In this document: one piece after another, positions 1 to 13,464 of the stretch
Layout of the letters: each line of letters starts with the position of its first letter
Numbering within the stretch: position 1 is the stretch's first letter
Origin: Sphagnum magellanicum
Taxonomy: Eukaryota > Streptophyta > Sphagnopsida > Sphagnales > Sphagnaceae
Reading direction: 5' to 3'
Assembly (NCBI GenBank): GCA_021904315.1
Contig: CM038923.1
Span: 5,208,001-5,272,000 of the forward strand
DNA length: 64,000 nucleotides
Position numbers and translations under genes: made by a program
Notes under the pieces: model-generated
What the model saw: only the letters and a program-made list of their open reading frames with translations
Databases searched by the model: none
Told to the model about the DNA's origin: nothing

Positions 1-250
1 GCAATGCCAGCTTGAATGATCATATCCCATCCACATGGTTCTCGGTGACACGTTATTGTCACTCTCACAACTCTTGCATGTAGTCATCCCATGCCTTTTT
101 GCACCTTTGAGGAACAGATTGGGCACTTGGGGAACATGTTTTGGGGGCAGAGGAAAAGTGAAAATTCATGAGAATGTGATGAGAACAACAAAAAAAATCC
201 AACATCACCCTACCGCCCCGTTTTTTGATGTTCAGAGTGTGAACACAATA
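1..250. repeat. terminal-region copy of a dispersed DNA element
   Basis: The first ~230 bases are nearly identical to 31,602-31,838, and the inverted complement of part of this stretch recurs at about 30,465-30,600. The copy is cut by the window edge. At 31,554 the equivalent sequence is preceded by the motif AGAGCATCTCCAGCG, which also ends other elements in this window, so this is probably an internal part of that non-autonomous DNA-transposon family. No coding potential is seen. Confidence 0.6.
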
Positions 251-3200
251 AATAGATTAAACAAGAAAATTTAAAAGTTTTAAAAAACGTGGCAGGGTAG
301 TGGTGGCAGCTTTGAAATTTATGGTTGAGATATTGGGTCCGTGTAGGGTAGAAAGCCCATCAACAATTGCCTCGATATGATCAAACATTTATTTATATTT
401 TCATCATATGTGTTTCATTTTGAACAATTTAAAATGTTGTGGGAGCTTTATCTCAAGCTCTACAAATTATCTTTCAAGTGCAAAGAAAAAGGAGGAAGAA
501 CAAAATTAAAAAAAGAAATATAAGCTTTCCAACTTACAAACTATGTTTTTTTTCATTTTTCTTCTCTTTGGACCCTCCTACTTTCAAACCTCATAACTTT
601 CTTATTTCTTATTCATTTTAAACAATTTAAAGTGTTATAGGAGTGGCACCTGAAGTTTTACAAATCATCTTTGAACTATAATAATAGCAAAACAACATAT
701 AAAGATTTTTTTAGGTGTTTGGGAATTAACATTTATAATGTTTGGTGGTTTGTTTTTTTGAGTTTTTGACCCCCTTTATTTTGTGGGGCCATAACTTTTT
801 CATTTTTTATTTATTTTCAGCAATTGTTAATGTGTTAAATGCCACAAGAAGAAGGATTCAAGTTTTGTTTGGACACCACAAACCATGAAGCCCACCCTTG
901 GATCTGGCCTACCCTAAGCGCTTAATTGTTCAGCCATTGGCCAATCTACCCTACTGTCATCCTCTTTCACTTTGCTCTCATTGCTATCATATGCGATCCT
1001 TGCCTTGAAAATAAAGAGAAAGAAAGAAATAGTGCACATGCAAAAAAAGGATTGGAGCAAGATGGAAGGAGGAAGAAGTGAATTTTGCCCTCAATGCATT
1101 CATCTACCATCATTGCTTTGTGTAAAAAGTAACACGTATTTGAATCCTTATTATGTTGCAAAAATCTATTTTGGCTATTTGGAGACTAATGTCACATTTT
1201 TTTGCAAGTATCAAGGAGTGACCTTTTTGACCTTCTTATGTTATGTTGTGCTAATGAAACTCCAAATGTTTGCCAAAATGCCTTGGCCTTGTTGGGTGAC
1301 CTTGCCAAAATATAATTCATTACGTTGCATTTAATGGATTATCTATCTCACCTTGTTAACGAGACTTTTGCAAGATTTTTCTCAAGTTACTTTATATCAT
1401 TATGTTCATTGGAATAATGTGTGGGGCACTTTGATGATGTGACAAGTTTGTGTAGTGCATTTGTAGCCTTAGCTGGTAGATTTTTTGAACCTTGCAACCA
1501 ATCGTCAACAACTGGTAGGCCTTTATCTTTCTCACATGTTTTGTGGAATTGTTGTTAGATCTTGAAGGTTGTTATGTAGAAATATGTGGTAAAAGGAGGG
1601 GGATCTTGCAAGGTGCACAATAAGGACATGAAACAAAGGAAAATATGTTTGCTAGGCTTTTATGAAATGGTAATCAAAACACTCTTCTAAATTTTAATTT
1701 TTTCGTCAAGGTGGGTTTCACTAATTATATTTCATAGTGTTTACATTCTTTTGGTTAACCAATCAACATCTTGATGTTGAATTGCTTACAAGTGCCTTGC
1801 AAGTCAAACAAGATATTTTTTTGATTGTCATCTCATGTCATCTCATGTCTAGTTCCCATTCTTTCCAATAGTGAGGTATGCAATAGGTTTGAAATTTTTG
1901 TGCTTGGATGATTTAATGAAGGGGGTTGTTATGAGTGTTAGAAGTCATGGAGCAAAGGATTGTTCTTAAACATTGCACAAAGAAAGCTTGTGTAATGTGT
2001 GGATCATCAAGGAAATTGGTGCAAAATAGTTCTAGGGTTTGAATAAGTCACTCCTCGATAACAATGCAATCACCTTGGGCAAACTAAGAAGGTGCGCATA
2101 AAGCTAGTGGCTCCACACATGAATCATTCTTTTGGATCATTTCATGCAACCTTGGTGTTATGTTTTTTTGCAGGTAAAGATTTAAGGAAAATCTAAATAT
2201 TTGCATGCCTATGAATGATGTCTAGGATCATTTTAGTCTATATGATTATGGAAGGTTACCATGTTCTATGTTTTTCATGTTTTGTTTCAATCTAGGTGGA
2301 AAAGTTGATGTGTCCTTTGCTTATCTGCATAAAATCTGACAAATCCACCAAGGAAGAAACAAGAGATGGGAATCAATATTGTTTGATGTTCTTCTTGTGA
2401 TGATGTGTTGCCTTGTTGATAGCTCCAAATACGATGAAAATTATTTTGGGAAATTTGTAATGTAAAACTTTGAATAGATATAACACAAGTTTTACATGGA
2501 TATAAGTAGGTATGTAGACAAGCGAGTCTTGCTTGTTTTTGTTTCTGATTCGATATGAAACTCAATATGTAGGAATATCTAACTTTGATAATCTCTTCAT
2601 TTTCTTGATTACTAAAATGAAGCACTAGTTTGGCAGTTATTTGTTGGAAGCTAGGAACAATATTTAACAACTCTTAATATCAAACTTCATGAAAAGTTAA
2701 TAAATAACTATGATATGTAGACAACAAGTTCCCACCTTATTTGGTCTAGCTTAAGTTACATAATCTACTTTTGTCTATTATTTACAACTTCATGTTTTCT
2801 ACTTGTTACAACAAGCTCCTTACCACCATATGTCAAAGAATATTCAAATGAACTTTTAATTTTTGTAACTACTTGCAAGGTCTTTGGTTCACAAATTCTT
2901 GATATCACTAAGTTCTATAAGTAATTGATGTGGGACTTGGAAGACTCCTACATAGATAGTGTACCTTTGTCATACCAAGTGTCTAAATGTTTGACAACTT
3001 TTATATGTAACCCTATTTTACAAGGTCCTAACATTGAAGCATGGAAATGTTATGGCATTGTTAATTAAAGGATTTTAAGTTTACTAGTTGTGGCCAACAC
3101 AATGGTTGGTGCTTAACATGTGATATATGTTGGTTGGGCCTAGTCCCTCATCAAGGGGGTCAAGTAGAAGAGAGGCACCATGTTTTTGAACTTTGTCTTA

Positions 3201-6150
3201 ACAATACATAAATTCTCATTATAATTAAGAAAAGATTGACAAAGAGGTTGTAGCCTAATCAAATGTATAGTCTTGGAAAGTTTTTTCCGTTATACCTATA
3301 TTGTCCGTGAAAGGTGCTCCTACATTTCATGGATGTTCGTTGCCTATTGGGTATGGAAGGCATCTTGTTTTTTATTTGTCTTGGAAATAAATATGTTGTG
3401 GTTTAAACATGTGAGGTTTTCAAATGTGCTAAATTGGATGTGGATGAGCATGTGAGGAGGTCATACAAGTTTCCTCATGTAGATGTGTTAAAGGTTAATC
3501 ATGTCGCATGTATACCAAAACCCCTTGATTCCAAGGTTCAAAAGAAAAGCAAGTAAATGTTTATCACTAATTAATCTTGCAAGTTCTTTTTTGGATATCT
3601 CAACAACATGCCATTGTTTCATTGCCATGTTTTTTGTGTTTGAAAAGTGAACATTGAATGCATGTGTATGAATGGAAAACAAAAGGGAAGGAAGATAAAG
3701 TTGTTAAGTTCATGGTATATACCATGTGGGTGTGTTTGTATTGTGCTTAGAGGGAGTTTTTGATGTTAAAGGAAACATTGCACATATATTAAGATAGAGT
3801 AGAGGAGTGGTTTTAGTACAATATTTCATGTGATTCTTTAAACAAATTTTCAGACAATTTAGCTCAAAAATTGTATAAAGACAAGTTTATTTCTAATGAA
3901 TGTTATGTTGTTTGGAACACATGTATGGTCAATATTTATTTGATGAAAAGGAGTATTCTACCACCATGGATGACAATTCTCCATCTATTCCCCTCCATCA
4001 AGTTACCAATTATTGGAATCATTTACAATAAGGAGGTTGGCAACTTTATTGAATTGGCAAAGTTTAAATTTGAGCTTGAAAAACCAACAATTAAAAAACC
4101 TACGACATCCTCATCTTCAAATCATGCTGCTGATAGTATGTAATCAATTCTTCTTCTAAATAATACACTTTCATCCAATGAGGCAAATCCACCAAATGTT
4201 ATAGAAACTAAAATTGCCCTAGGTGCTCTTGTGACATTCTTCATGAAAAAAAAAGGGTGTTGCGATTGAAAAGGTTGAAGTAAAGGATATTGAAACAATA
4301 GTTGCAGCCATGGTGGGTGGCCCTCAACACAAACAGGCCAAAAGATCTAAAAAGGTTCCCTTACAAAAGATTGGCACTTATACTTTGACATAGTGTTTTT
4401 GGCTTGTTTGAAAGTTCATAGAGTTGTCAAATCTTCCCATTTTCTACTCACCCACTACACAAGCTTATGTGAGCTTGTGAGCAAAACTTTGTTTTTATAG
4501 GGTTTTGATGTGAATCCACAAAGTCTTAGAATCCAACACTACATCGAATCTATCTAATAGTATAGAATAATACCTTGGTACCAATGCCACTGTTTTTTGT
4601 TTTTAAATTTTTGTTTGCTTGTCTTTCCTAGGTGGATATTTATGTGGCTTCTTGAAGAAGTGTTAACCTTGTTGTGAGTTTTTTCTTCATCATGAAAATG
4701 GAAATAAATCTCTATTCTTATGAAAGATATCCCTTATTATTGAAATTTTGGATTTGAATTTTGGAATTTTAGATTTTAGATTTTGAAATTTTGGAATTTA
4801 ATGGAATTTTGAACTTTTAGATTTTGGATTTTGATTTTGCACTGTATAATGGGAATGGTTTTGACCGTGGTGAATAAATAGGTTTCTAGGGTTTGAATTA
4901 TTATTTTAAAAATAAAAATTATACATTTTTTGTCAATTTTTAAAAATCAATATCATTCCATTTTATTTTTTATCAATGGAATGCTTAGAAATATTTTTAA
5001 AAAATTAATTTACGTAATAACTCTAATACTAAAGATGATGAAACCATGACAAAATTTATGAAAAAAGCACCCAAGATAAGGAGAGAAAAAAAACAAGAGG
5101 CAAGGACTAATGTCCAGGCATATAGTTGTTACAATATATATCAACTTATGTGATGATACATACAAATAAATCATAGAATAATATATGTATTTGTATACAT
5201 ACATAAATGCACATTTACAACATCTTATCTATTGGCAAGGCTAATGTGTTTGTGACACCTTGTTTGTGCTGAGAGGAGTTTTGTGTTTTCATTTTTTGAG
5301 ATAAGGCTGATTGGAAACGAGTTGTATTGAAGGATATTGTTTCTATAAGCACAAAGAGCCACCTACTGCACCAGATTAGAACTCAATACAGACTAATGTT
5401 AAGAGACATTATAGTGTTTTTTCTAGCTGCTCTAGCATAATTTCTATTAGCACTTGATCTGCAAGTCATCGAACAATGTTGTGGGAATTTTTGATATGAA
5501 TCAAAAACTTGTTGAGTGATTAGCTAAGTGATTTTACATTTGAAATTTCAACCTTGTTCCAATCACATTGCTCTCAAATCCAAACTCCGCCCTAATCCAT
5601 GGATAGGAAAAGTTGAAAAGTTTGAAGCCCAGGCAAGAAGTTGTCAAGTGTGGGTGAAGTAATTGAAGTTTCAAATCTTGGTGTTGCCAAATGCTACTGC
5701 ACTCTCATTTGAACTCACCAACTCTCATACTACTTGCAGAACTAAAAATGGCATTTCATCCCGTAAGTATATTCCCTTGCAAACTCGTGATTTTATTTAT
5801 ATCACAAGAGTCCTAGTTTGGTCCGTTGGCTTCAAAGCATAAAGTGATAAATCTCTGCATCATACAACTAACCCAATGATTAAGGCGATTCTCTTGGAGT
5901 TCTTTTATGCCCAAACCACAACTAATTGTTTCTTATAGCTAGCTATAGATAGTAGTCAACCCACAGACCTTTGAAAGATCATGTTGTAAACTATAGTAAT
6001 GTAACTTGGAAACTCATAGTTGTAATCTATAGTTATTTAACTTGGAAAATCACATATGGAATCCCGATCAACCCAAAATAGGCCACAAAAATTTCCTCCA
6101 TCTAAAAACACTTTTCTACCACCAAATATAGGAACATTTTTGCTACTGGA
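251..6150. other. AT-rich intergenic sequence, no recognisable gene
   Basis: I see no credible coding exon here on either strand. Open frames are short and unlike any family I recognise. The longest plus-strand one (about 3,871-4,143) reads a lysine- and serine-rich 90-residue peptide with no known motif. Around 4,735-4,850 there is a low-complexity stretch of repeated ATTTTGGATTTTG-like units, and near 5,930-6,060 short imperfect repeats of ctatagttatttaacttgg. The region is best read as old, unclassified repeat debris. Confidence 0.5.
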
Positions 6151-6959
6151 ACAACATGATCAAGTTGGATTAACTTGTAGGCAGTGTGTCAACTCCATTT
6201 GCATTAGAACTTCGGGCCTCTAAAGCATGACCACAAACTTACACTAATCTTTTTTTATAAATTCATCATGGGGGAGCCATGGATTAAGCACGATGATGAC
6301 ATTGTGGTTTGGCCACGCCATTGGCTGCCCAAAGAAGAGAGGGATTGGGTGACAACATTTTGTTGTTGTCCATCCACCCCATCCTACCCCAATAAAAAAA
6401 TCCTTGATGGATATCGAAAAGACCCCGATGTAAGAGCTGGTCATGAAGTACACAATTTCCCACCTCAATGTGCTCCTTGGTTTTTTCTTGGGTGCATATG
6501 TGTCATCAAGGTTTTCTTGTGATCTCATCATGCTCCCTATTTGCTTTCCAGTGTATGTTTTACTTTACACTCTCTTCAAGTAGGGCCATTTTACAAAGTT
6601 ATTATCTTTTTTAGAAAATGATTTAAATAATAGCCAACCTCTTAGACTCAATTCCTGAAGTGTCCAAAAGTCGCATTCTAGTTCAAATAAGTGTTTTGGA
6701 CTTTAGAATAAGAAGTCCTAACATCTCAACAAGAGTGCAAGCATTAACCTATTGTTCAAATACGACTTAATGTTCAGTTTAAGTTGTTTAGTGGAGGTAG
6801 GCCTAACAGCTCAAAACGCACTGTGAAATTTCAAAGCACCACATGGCCACAAGCACCTTCACAATAATTTTTTTATTTTATTGATGCCTTCCTTTCACAG
6901 CCCTTGAATTATTGTGATAGTCATTAATTACTTCAACAATAAAAGGAATCCAATAGCTA

Positions 6960-7110
6960 GCCATTTTTTTGTGTTGTCATAAGTACAATAGGTGGTCGAA
7001 GTGGGTTCGTTTTTTTCTTGCTGCCATAATTACAATAAAGGAAGGTTTGAATTGTTTTTTCTTGCTACCATAAGTACAGTAGGTGGTGGGATTTATTTGT
7101 GTTTTCTTTC
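6960..7110. repeat. short tandem repeat inside the composite element
   Basis: Three degenerate units of roughly 45-60 bp contain 'cataagtacagtaggtgg' and a 'tttttcttgct' spacer. The matching place in copy B (about 34,954-35,035) has two units, and copy C (about 27,180-27,320, inverted) has three. Unit number therefore changed after the copies separated. Confidence 0.55.
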
Positions 7111-7559
7111 ACAATACAGTGATGAAAAAGAATAACAATTCTTTGACAAAGGATGAGATTTTAGCATTCTTGAGCTTGCTTGATGTATAAATAGCCTATC
7201 CAAAGACTTACAAGAACACTACAACAAATTCATTTGAAATTGCTGTCAATCTGTCAATGTGAAGGGTACTTTTTTTTTTAAAATTTCAGAAGTGAATGGC
7301 ACATGGGCCATTCATGTTTAATGCCTACCAAGATTTAATGCCTTGCTATTTGGATTTCCCCAATACAAATGTGTGACTTTCTCTACCCAATGTTTGACCA
7401 ATTCTTTTGGACATTGAGAAAAGTGAAATCCAAAAACAAACAAGGAATTCTTCATGTTTTGGTGTGGCTTAAAATGATATTAGAAAAAACCATCAAACAC
7501 CAAAACAATCTTTATAGTGTAATCTAATAGAACAATACATTAATGACAAAACAACAATA

Positions 7560-8171
7560 CTTTGCACACATCGAAAGGACATTGATTATTACAATGATTT
7601 GATTCTTCACAAGAAATTTCCAATTAACCAAATTTATGTTATTCAATTGGAAACAAATGCAAGGAATGTTGAACACATTCAATCTTGGGTGAACAATAAA
7701 AGATTCAATCACATGCAACATGTTCCACTAGGAGCATTCGTTATGTTAACTGAAAACATTGATTTAAAAGTTGGTGGTGCAAATGGAACCAATGGAATCG
7801 TAACAAAATTGGAGTTTGATTTAGAAAATAATGTTTGTAACATTTTCGTTGCACTCAATCCACCAGGATATGTGCAAATAGTTCGAAAAAAATCAATTCA
7901 AAACAAATATGATTTTGAAGGACATTTTTACAAATCATCATTTCCTTTAATGTTAGGTTATGCAATTACAGGGCACAAATCCCAAGGTGCAACAATATCA
8001 TCGAGAGCGATGATACATATTCGTGAATCTTTTAAACAAAAATTAGTGTATGTAATGTTATCTAAAGTCACAAGCCGAATTTTTTTGAAAATTGTTAACA
8101 ATCTTCAACCTTCAAACATACAACCTATTTTGCCATGGTTTTTAGAAAATGTGAACATTGTTGTAAATTGA
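7560..8171 (+). pseudogene. Pif1-family (Helitron-type) helicase C-terminal fragment, copy A
   Basis: About 190 residues read openly and contain the hallmarks of the C-terminal half of a Pif1-like helicase: LGAFVMLTENIDLKVGGANG near the middle, where these proteins have a (R)GAPVMLxxN...GxxNGxxG signature, then FPLMLGYAITGHKSQGATI (motif V, normally YAxTxHKxQG), then KLVYVMLSKVTSR (motif VI, normally YVxxSRV). In motif VI, S-K replaces the usual S-R, so the arginine finger is altered. There is no Walker A/B half upstream, so the piece is truncated at its N terminus and cannot be an active helicase. Copies at 35,576-36,070 and 26,339-26,677 are more degraded. The family call is firm; attribution to a Helitron rather than another Pif1-bearing element is inference. 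Confidence 0.75.
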
Positions 8172-8214
8172 AATACTAACACATGTATCATTGTAATTTA
8201 GTATGCACTATGTG

Positions 8215-8310
8215 CAATTCTGTTGATTGGTCTTACCAATCTCCTTTCCACTCAATTCGCAAATTAGATGTATTTTTCTAGGTTCAAATCCTAGGTTGAA
8301 TTATACTTAA
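8215..8310 (+). repeat. tRNA-derived SINE remnant (copy A)
   Basis: Positions 8,278-8,296 form an exact TpsiC-arm-like structure: CTAGG, a seven-base TTCAAAT loop, then CCTAG. This includes a Pol III B box (GGTTCAAATCC). Upstream 'gattggtcttaccaat' is in place for a decayed A-box half. The same scar is present at 36,130-36,220 (copy B) and, inverted, at 26,015-26,100 (copy C), so it was inserted before the copies split. It is not a functional tRNA gene: no acceptor or anticodon arm can be folded. Confidence 0.5.
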
Positions 8311-8524
8311 AAAAATTTAAAGATGCCATTTCTTACAAAAATCCCAATTGACTGGCCGAATGGAAAATTTAATAAGTTTCCCTATGTCATTATGACCTTG
8401 GTTTCATGAACCATTGGAACAAAACAAACAAACAACCTTCCTTCATGTATATAGATATTTTTCAAATTCATTTGAACTTTTATTTGCTCATGATTGTTTC
8501 AAAGTTTAGATTTTTAAAGAATTA

Positions 8525-10303
8525 ATATTTAAAATTTCATAAAAAGATAATATAAGAATAGACAACAAGTTATGACAAATGTGTAGTTTTATTGTGAAAA
8601 GAAACTAGGGTTTAAAATCGAAAAAAACATCACAATGCAAGAATCAATGACAAGCTTCTACTATGTGTAGTTTGTTTTTGGAGGAAAATTAAGGTTTAGT
8701 TTTCATAAAAATGCATTAATGCAAAAACCAATAACAAGCTATTGTTTTAGCAATACAAAAAACAATTATTTTCAACTTTGTCATGGAAAAGTATACTTGC
8801 ACAAACAAATAGACACGCAAATTTTCGCAAAAAGACAAGAACTTAGAAAATATACAACACAAAATCCAAACAAAAACAAAGACCAATAAGTAAAAACAAT
8901 TGCAAAATAACAAGAATTATATAAAAAATACAATAAGAGATTAAAAAACCATCATCTATAGCTTCATAGTGGAGAAGAACATCGAAAATATTAAGCAATT
9001 TGTGCAATGGTGAAAAGAAACAATTGCTTAGGATGCAATACCAATAGCAAGAAAACTCAACAAAAGAACTCAATTTGAAAGATGCAAGAAAATTTATTTC
9101 GAAGATTATAGAAAGTTGGGCTTAGAAAATATGAGAAAGCATGCAATGATGGAAGCAAAAAGATTGGTAGATATGGTGGAGAAAGGGTGCACATTATCGA
9201 AAAAAAGGTAGACAAAAAAAACACAAAGGGAAAAAAAAAACTTTAAAATTTTTTTACCATCCATTACAAGTATGAACTCATGATGATGTTAACAAAAATA
9301 CATAGCAAAAGTTATTGTATGTAATGCCAGGTGTGAATTGACATCTTCAAATAACTTCTTTGACATAACATATCATGGTCGTGATTCTAGCTTTCTTAGA
9401 GTTAGGCAACTCTACCTAAATTTGCCTATCACTTGGTGTGATGTAGTATTGTTGTTGACAAAATTTTGTCAGATTTCAACTTGAAAAATATGATTTCGAC
9501 CTATGCAAGGGATTTTTCAAGGAAAATTTGGCCCAAAACACTAGAATTTTATGATAAGTTCCAATAGGTAGCCAAGAATATAGAAGGATTCTAGTTTTTT
9601 TCTACTTTCATATTTAATATGTAACCAAATTTGGTTAAATCATCTTATGGACGATCACCACTTTAGTTACATCACAAAATTGAAAAAAAAAACCCTGATG
9701 TGATGCCTGCTTAAAGCATCTCTAGAGGTGTTTTGTATGTGATCTTGCATAGTAAAATTAGATGAAGAAAATCCAAATTATGCCGGTTTGGCTCAAGAAA
9801 ATGGTTTTGGTTGTTGTGGCTAATAAAGGGCGTAACAACATTATGCACCTGTAGAAAAGAGTGTAATAAATATGATGTAATTACTACTCAGTGTTTTCGA
9901 TTGGCCCATCATAATGATTGGTCAAAATGGTTTGCTATTAGTAGTACCATGACCTATTTTTCCCCTTTCAATTGTTGGGTCATTTTTCTTTTTCTTTTTG
10001 TCCCAAGTAAATTGGATGTGCAATGCATGGTCATAGCCAATAAGGAACAAAACAAAATTTTGTTTCAAAAACCCTTTTAAATTCATGTTCAATAAATATA
10101 ATAAACAATGTAAAGTGGGTGAAGGGCATCTTAATTCATGTTTTTATAAAAAATCAAAATTCTATAACGTGTGTAATGATTTTAAAAGTAATGTGTGTTT
10201 TAATATTGTGGTTGGTTTTGGAAATTGAAACACCAAAATCCAATTAACACTCATTGCAATTTAGATTGCCTATTATTGATTTTATAAATTAGATGTGGGT
10301 ACA
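8525..10303 (-). other. segment inverted in copy A relative to copies B and C
   Basis: Copy B continues from 'aagaattaatat' (36,450) directly into 'gagatgtacccacatctaatt', which is the reverse complement of copy A near 10,303. The rest of B, 36,450 to about 39,065, is the reverse complement of A 10,303 back to about 8,530. Copy C shares B's junction (around 25,790). The segment contains a MITE end at 9,714 and an unrecognised frame near 9,030-9,190. Two copies against one suggests that A carries the rearranged order. Confidence 0.7.
9714..10000 (+). mobile_element. MITE-like element, left end and internal part
   Basis: The left end AGCATCTCTAGAGG...TATGTGATC at 9,714-9,746 resembles ends at 30,393, 31,554, 54,851, 55,217 (inverted), 37,851 (inverted) and 62,197 (inverted). 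The internal sequence, including 'gattggcccatcataatgattgg' and 'tttgctattagtagt', recurs at 55,030-55,100, 62,010-62,060 and, inverted, 36,920-36,965. No right terminus is found in copy A. A PIF/Harbinger or similar DDE family is plausible but unproven. Confidence 0.5.
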
Positions 10304-10439
10304 TTTGCAATAAAAAATTTACATGTGTGTTTGTGGGCCTTCCAAAAAATGTAAATCATTCAAATGTGTTGCACAAACACGCCATTTATAAAAGAGTTCA
10401 ATACCTTGCTTTATTTTGAAAATGATACAAGTTGTAATG

Positions 10440-10740
10440 GGTTTTTTCCCTAAGTTTTGGGTGATAAATGGTATCCATTTATATCCCAAATTACAACCTT
10501 GTTTAAAGAAAAAAGACAACATATTATTTTTAAATTGTTCTATAACACAAACATGAAACAAAAAAGTCGAAGTTGGTCTCTTGTGGAAAATGAATTTGGC
10601 ATTCTCAAAACAATTTTAAATTGGGAGTTGCTAACCAAGACCAATTTAAATGTGTCGTTGGTGCTTGAGGTTTCATTACATGTTGTATGTGGCATAATTT
10701 ATTATTGTTTCAAACAAAATCCAACATCCAAAAATTAATG
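10440..10740 (+). pseudogene. PIF/Harbinger (DDE_Tnp_4) transposase, C-terminal remnant, copy A
   Basis: The frame reads GDKWYPFISQITTLFKE, matching the (L)GDxGYPLxxWxMTPF block of HARBI1/PIF transposases, and then SWSLVENEFGILKT, matching the RxxVExAFGxLK block that supplies the catalytic glutamate. It ends near residues corresponding to the family's V.ACCxLHN segment (here CGIIYY). The N-terminal half with the two catalytic aspartates is missing in this copy, because the inversion break lies just upstream; it survives, broken, in copy B at 39,700-39,900. Non-functional. Confidence 0.75.
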
Positions 10741-12700
10741 TAGGTTATTGATTTAGAGGCGCAAATTAATCCAAAATTGAATGTGTATGGCACACAAAAA
10801 CATTGATGTTATGGATGAACAAACATTCCAATCAATTGAAGGGCAAAAAACATTTGGAGATGCAATGTGTAGGGAATTATCCATTTATCTTGGACGTCAA
10901 AGGTCTTTCACATGATTGACACAAGTATTTTTTAAAAAGCTTCTTGCATCCTTTAGAAAATATGATTCAAAGTTGAATTAACATCATTGCTTTATTATGT
11001 CATGTAATGTATCTAGTTCGAATTACTACCATGAATCCTTATTTCGTTCAACTACCATGAGTCCTCTTTATTCAACTCAATTTTATTGCATATACCCATT
11101 GTTTATTTTAGCTATTATTATCCTCCTTGTTCAATTCAACTACTATGTATCCTTATTGTTCAATTTAGATTTGCAATTTTTGTGAATCCACCAAGGTGTT
11201 CATGCATTCAAATTGTTAGTAGGAATCTTTTTGGTTTTGTTGTTCATTAGAATCCTATTATGGATAAAAAAAAATTTTACCATTATCTTGTTTCAATACC
11301 ATGTTCATGATTTTGATCAAACTTGGAATTGCTTGAACCATATTCATTTGAATCTTGTTTAATGCCTTGTCTTTGCATTTGAAATAGTCTAATTGATTTT
11401 CCAACATAGACTCTTGAGTTTATATTTTCCTTTCCTCCAATCAAGCCAAGTTGGTCTCATGTATATGGTTAGTGCAATCCACTAACATCTAACTACCTCT
11501 TTGTGTTATGTCAACCATGATTTGGTGTGCTAAAAAATACATACATTTTCCACTTATGTTATTTGCATTTCTTAATCCTCCACCTCTTGCATTTCAAATT
11601 ATTTTGTTCCTAGATGTTGGTAAATGAAATGCCTTGTTGAATACCTTATTGATTGGGGTATGAACTAGAATCTACATTAAGGTATGCACTAGAATTTGCC
11701 CTATGGTTTACACTAGGGTATGCCTTAGGGTGTCACAAGTTGTAGATTCTTTACAAGCTTCCTTCATGGCTTTTGTGGATGATAGTGAATGAGTAAAGAC
11801 ATTGTCCTTTGAAGACTGGAAGCATTGTTGACAAATACTCAACTCTCTTTAATTTGTGACAAATCTTCATGGTATGCATAATCAACATTCTCCTTCCCAA
11901 AGCCACTAAAATCATTGGGTTTTTAACATTGAATCCATTGGGATTGTGGATGTTGATTATATCTTGCATGAGATTCGATGTGAGGGGGATTGAAAACAAA
12001 CCTTTGTCCCATGAAATCCAAAATCATCTCTTTGTTGAAAAATTGAAACAAATAGAAAGCATTATTGTCTTGTGGGCTCAATGCCCAATAATTTTCAATA
12101 TGCCTCATACTTAGCATGTGTAAGCAATTTCTTTTAAATTTTTAAAAAAGATTGACCCCCATTTGTCTTTACACATAGGGCCATTTATAATGTGGTGAGA
12201 GAAACCTACACTCATGACATTGGAGGAAACTTTTTCCCAAGTTTGGTTATTACTATTTCAAATTGATCATATATTAAATCCACCTTGTTCAAAACTATAA
12301 TATGCTCCTCCTTCCTTGCCTTGATTAGGGCCAATACCTTTCCATATTCCAAATTTGGCTACTTTTGGTCTACTTGAATGAACTTCAATTGACCCATTAG
12401 AATTATGTTTATGGTTTTCTTCTTTCTTTTGTTATTTTTTTACTGGACCTTCCTCATCAAGGTTACTTTAATAAGTATTGTATTTGCATTCAATTAAACA
12501 TATGCAAGCATTATTGATTATATCTTAATTCAATTTCGGACCTAATAAATAACATTGGGTTTTACATCCTAAAATTTAATATTTCCAAAGATTTCATGAA
12601 ATAAAACATTTTCTTTAACGTTGAAGTAATATCACATGACACATAGGATTTCATTTTAGCATTTGTCTTAATTTACATTTCATTAGGTTACTTTTACTTT
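10741..12700. other. unclassified part of composite repeat
   Basis: The sequence is shared with copy B (40,330-42,250) at high similarity, including several parallel indels. The ORFs seen (for example about 11,869-12,114 and 11,751-11,999 on opposite strands) overlap antisense and are not like known proteins. I see no gene. Confidence 0.5.
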
Positions 12701-12935
12701 TTCTAGGTTATTATTGGTTATTTTAAACTATTAGATTGTAGGTTATTTTTTGTTATTCTTGGCTATTCTAAATGATTCAACTTTAGGTTATTATTCTACC
12801 ATAGGCCATTTTTGGTTATTTTAACAAAGGCTATTATTGGCTATATTATCATAGGTTATTCTTGACTACTTCATGATTATTCTAAAATATTCCACCATAG
12901 GGTATTTTAAGTTATTTTAGATTATTCCATTGTAA
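12700..12935. repeat. degenerate GGTTATT/GGCTATT tandem repeat
   Basis: Units such as 'ggttattattggttatt' and 'ggctattattggctat' repeat with variations every 10-25 bp. The matching tract in copy B (42,270-42,620) is longer, so the array has changed length between copies. Confidence 0.6.
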
Positions 12936-13464
12936 ACAATTCACACTACAAGGAATCTTGTCCATTCCAACCCATGCATTTGTGACTTGTGTCCAAATTG
13001 ACCATTTTTGTGATTATAGATGTGATTATCTTTTGTGGCACTTGGTAAAAATGACATGTAGTTGCATAAACCATTATAAAATGGTTTGTAACTGCATATG
13101 CAATTTATACTTGTGACTAATGTCAATTTGAATGAAAATGAAGATGAAAAATACACTTATGTCATCCACTTTTAGTGGCATTCCAAAATAGATGAAAATG
13201 TAATTATTTATGTGACTTAAAAGGTGGTTCATAAACATTGGACACCATGTAACATCTTTTCAATTTTATTTGCAACTATAAATCTTAGTTGCAAATGCAC
13301 ATGTAATTAAATGTTAAAAAATAAAATTGGCCAATGAAATGAAATTGCTAGATTTAATGATTTAATTTTTTTCCCTTAATTTTTTCAATGTACTTATATA
13401 TAACCATTAAATGTGTGATAAGGTTTGGTGGGTTTGTGAAAATTTTAGAAAACCCATGGCAATT

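Noticed and set aside
6244..6531. Overlapping 84- and 95-codon frames on opposite strands at the start of copy A
   Set aside because: The equivalent in copy B (34,190-34,480) has indels breaking both frames, and no motif is recognised.
8278..8296. A functional tRNA gene
   Set aside because: Only the TpsiC-like arm folds; acceptor, D and anticodon arms are absent and the sequence is repeated within the composite element.
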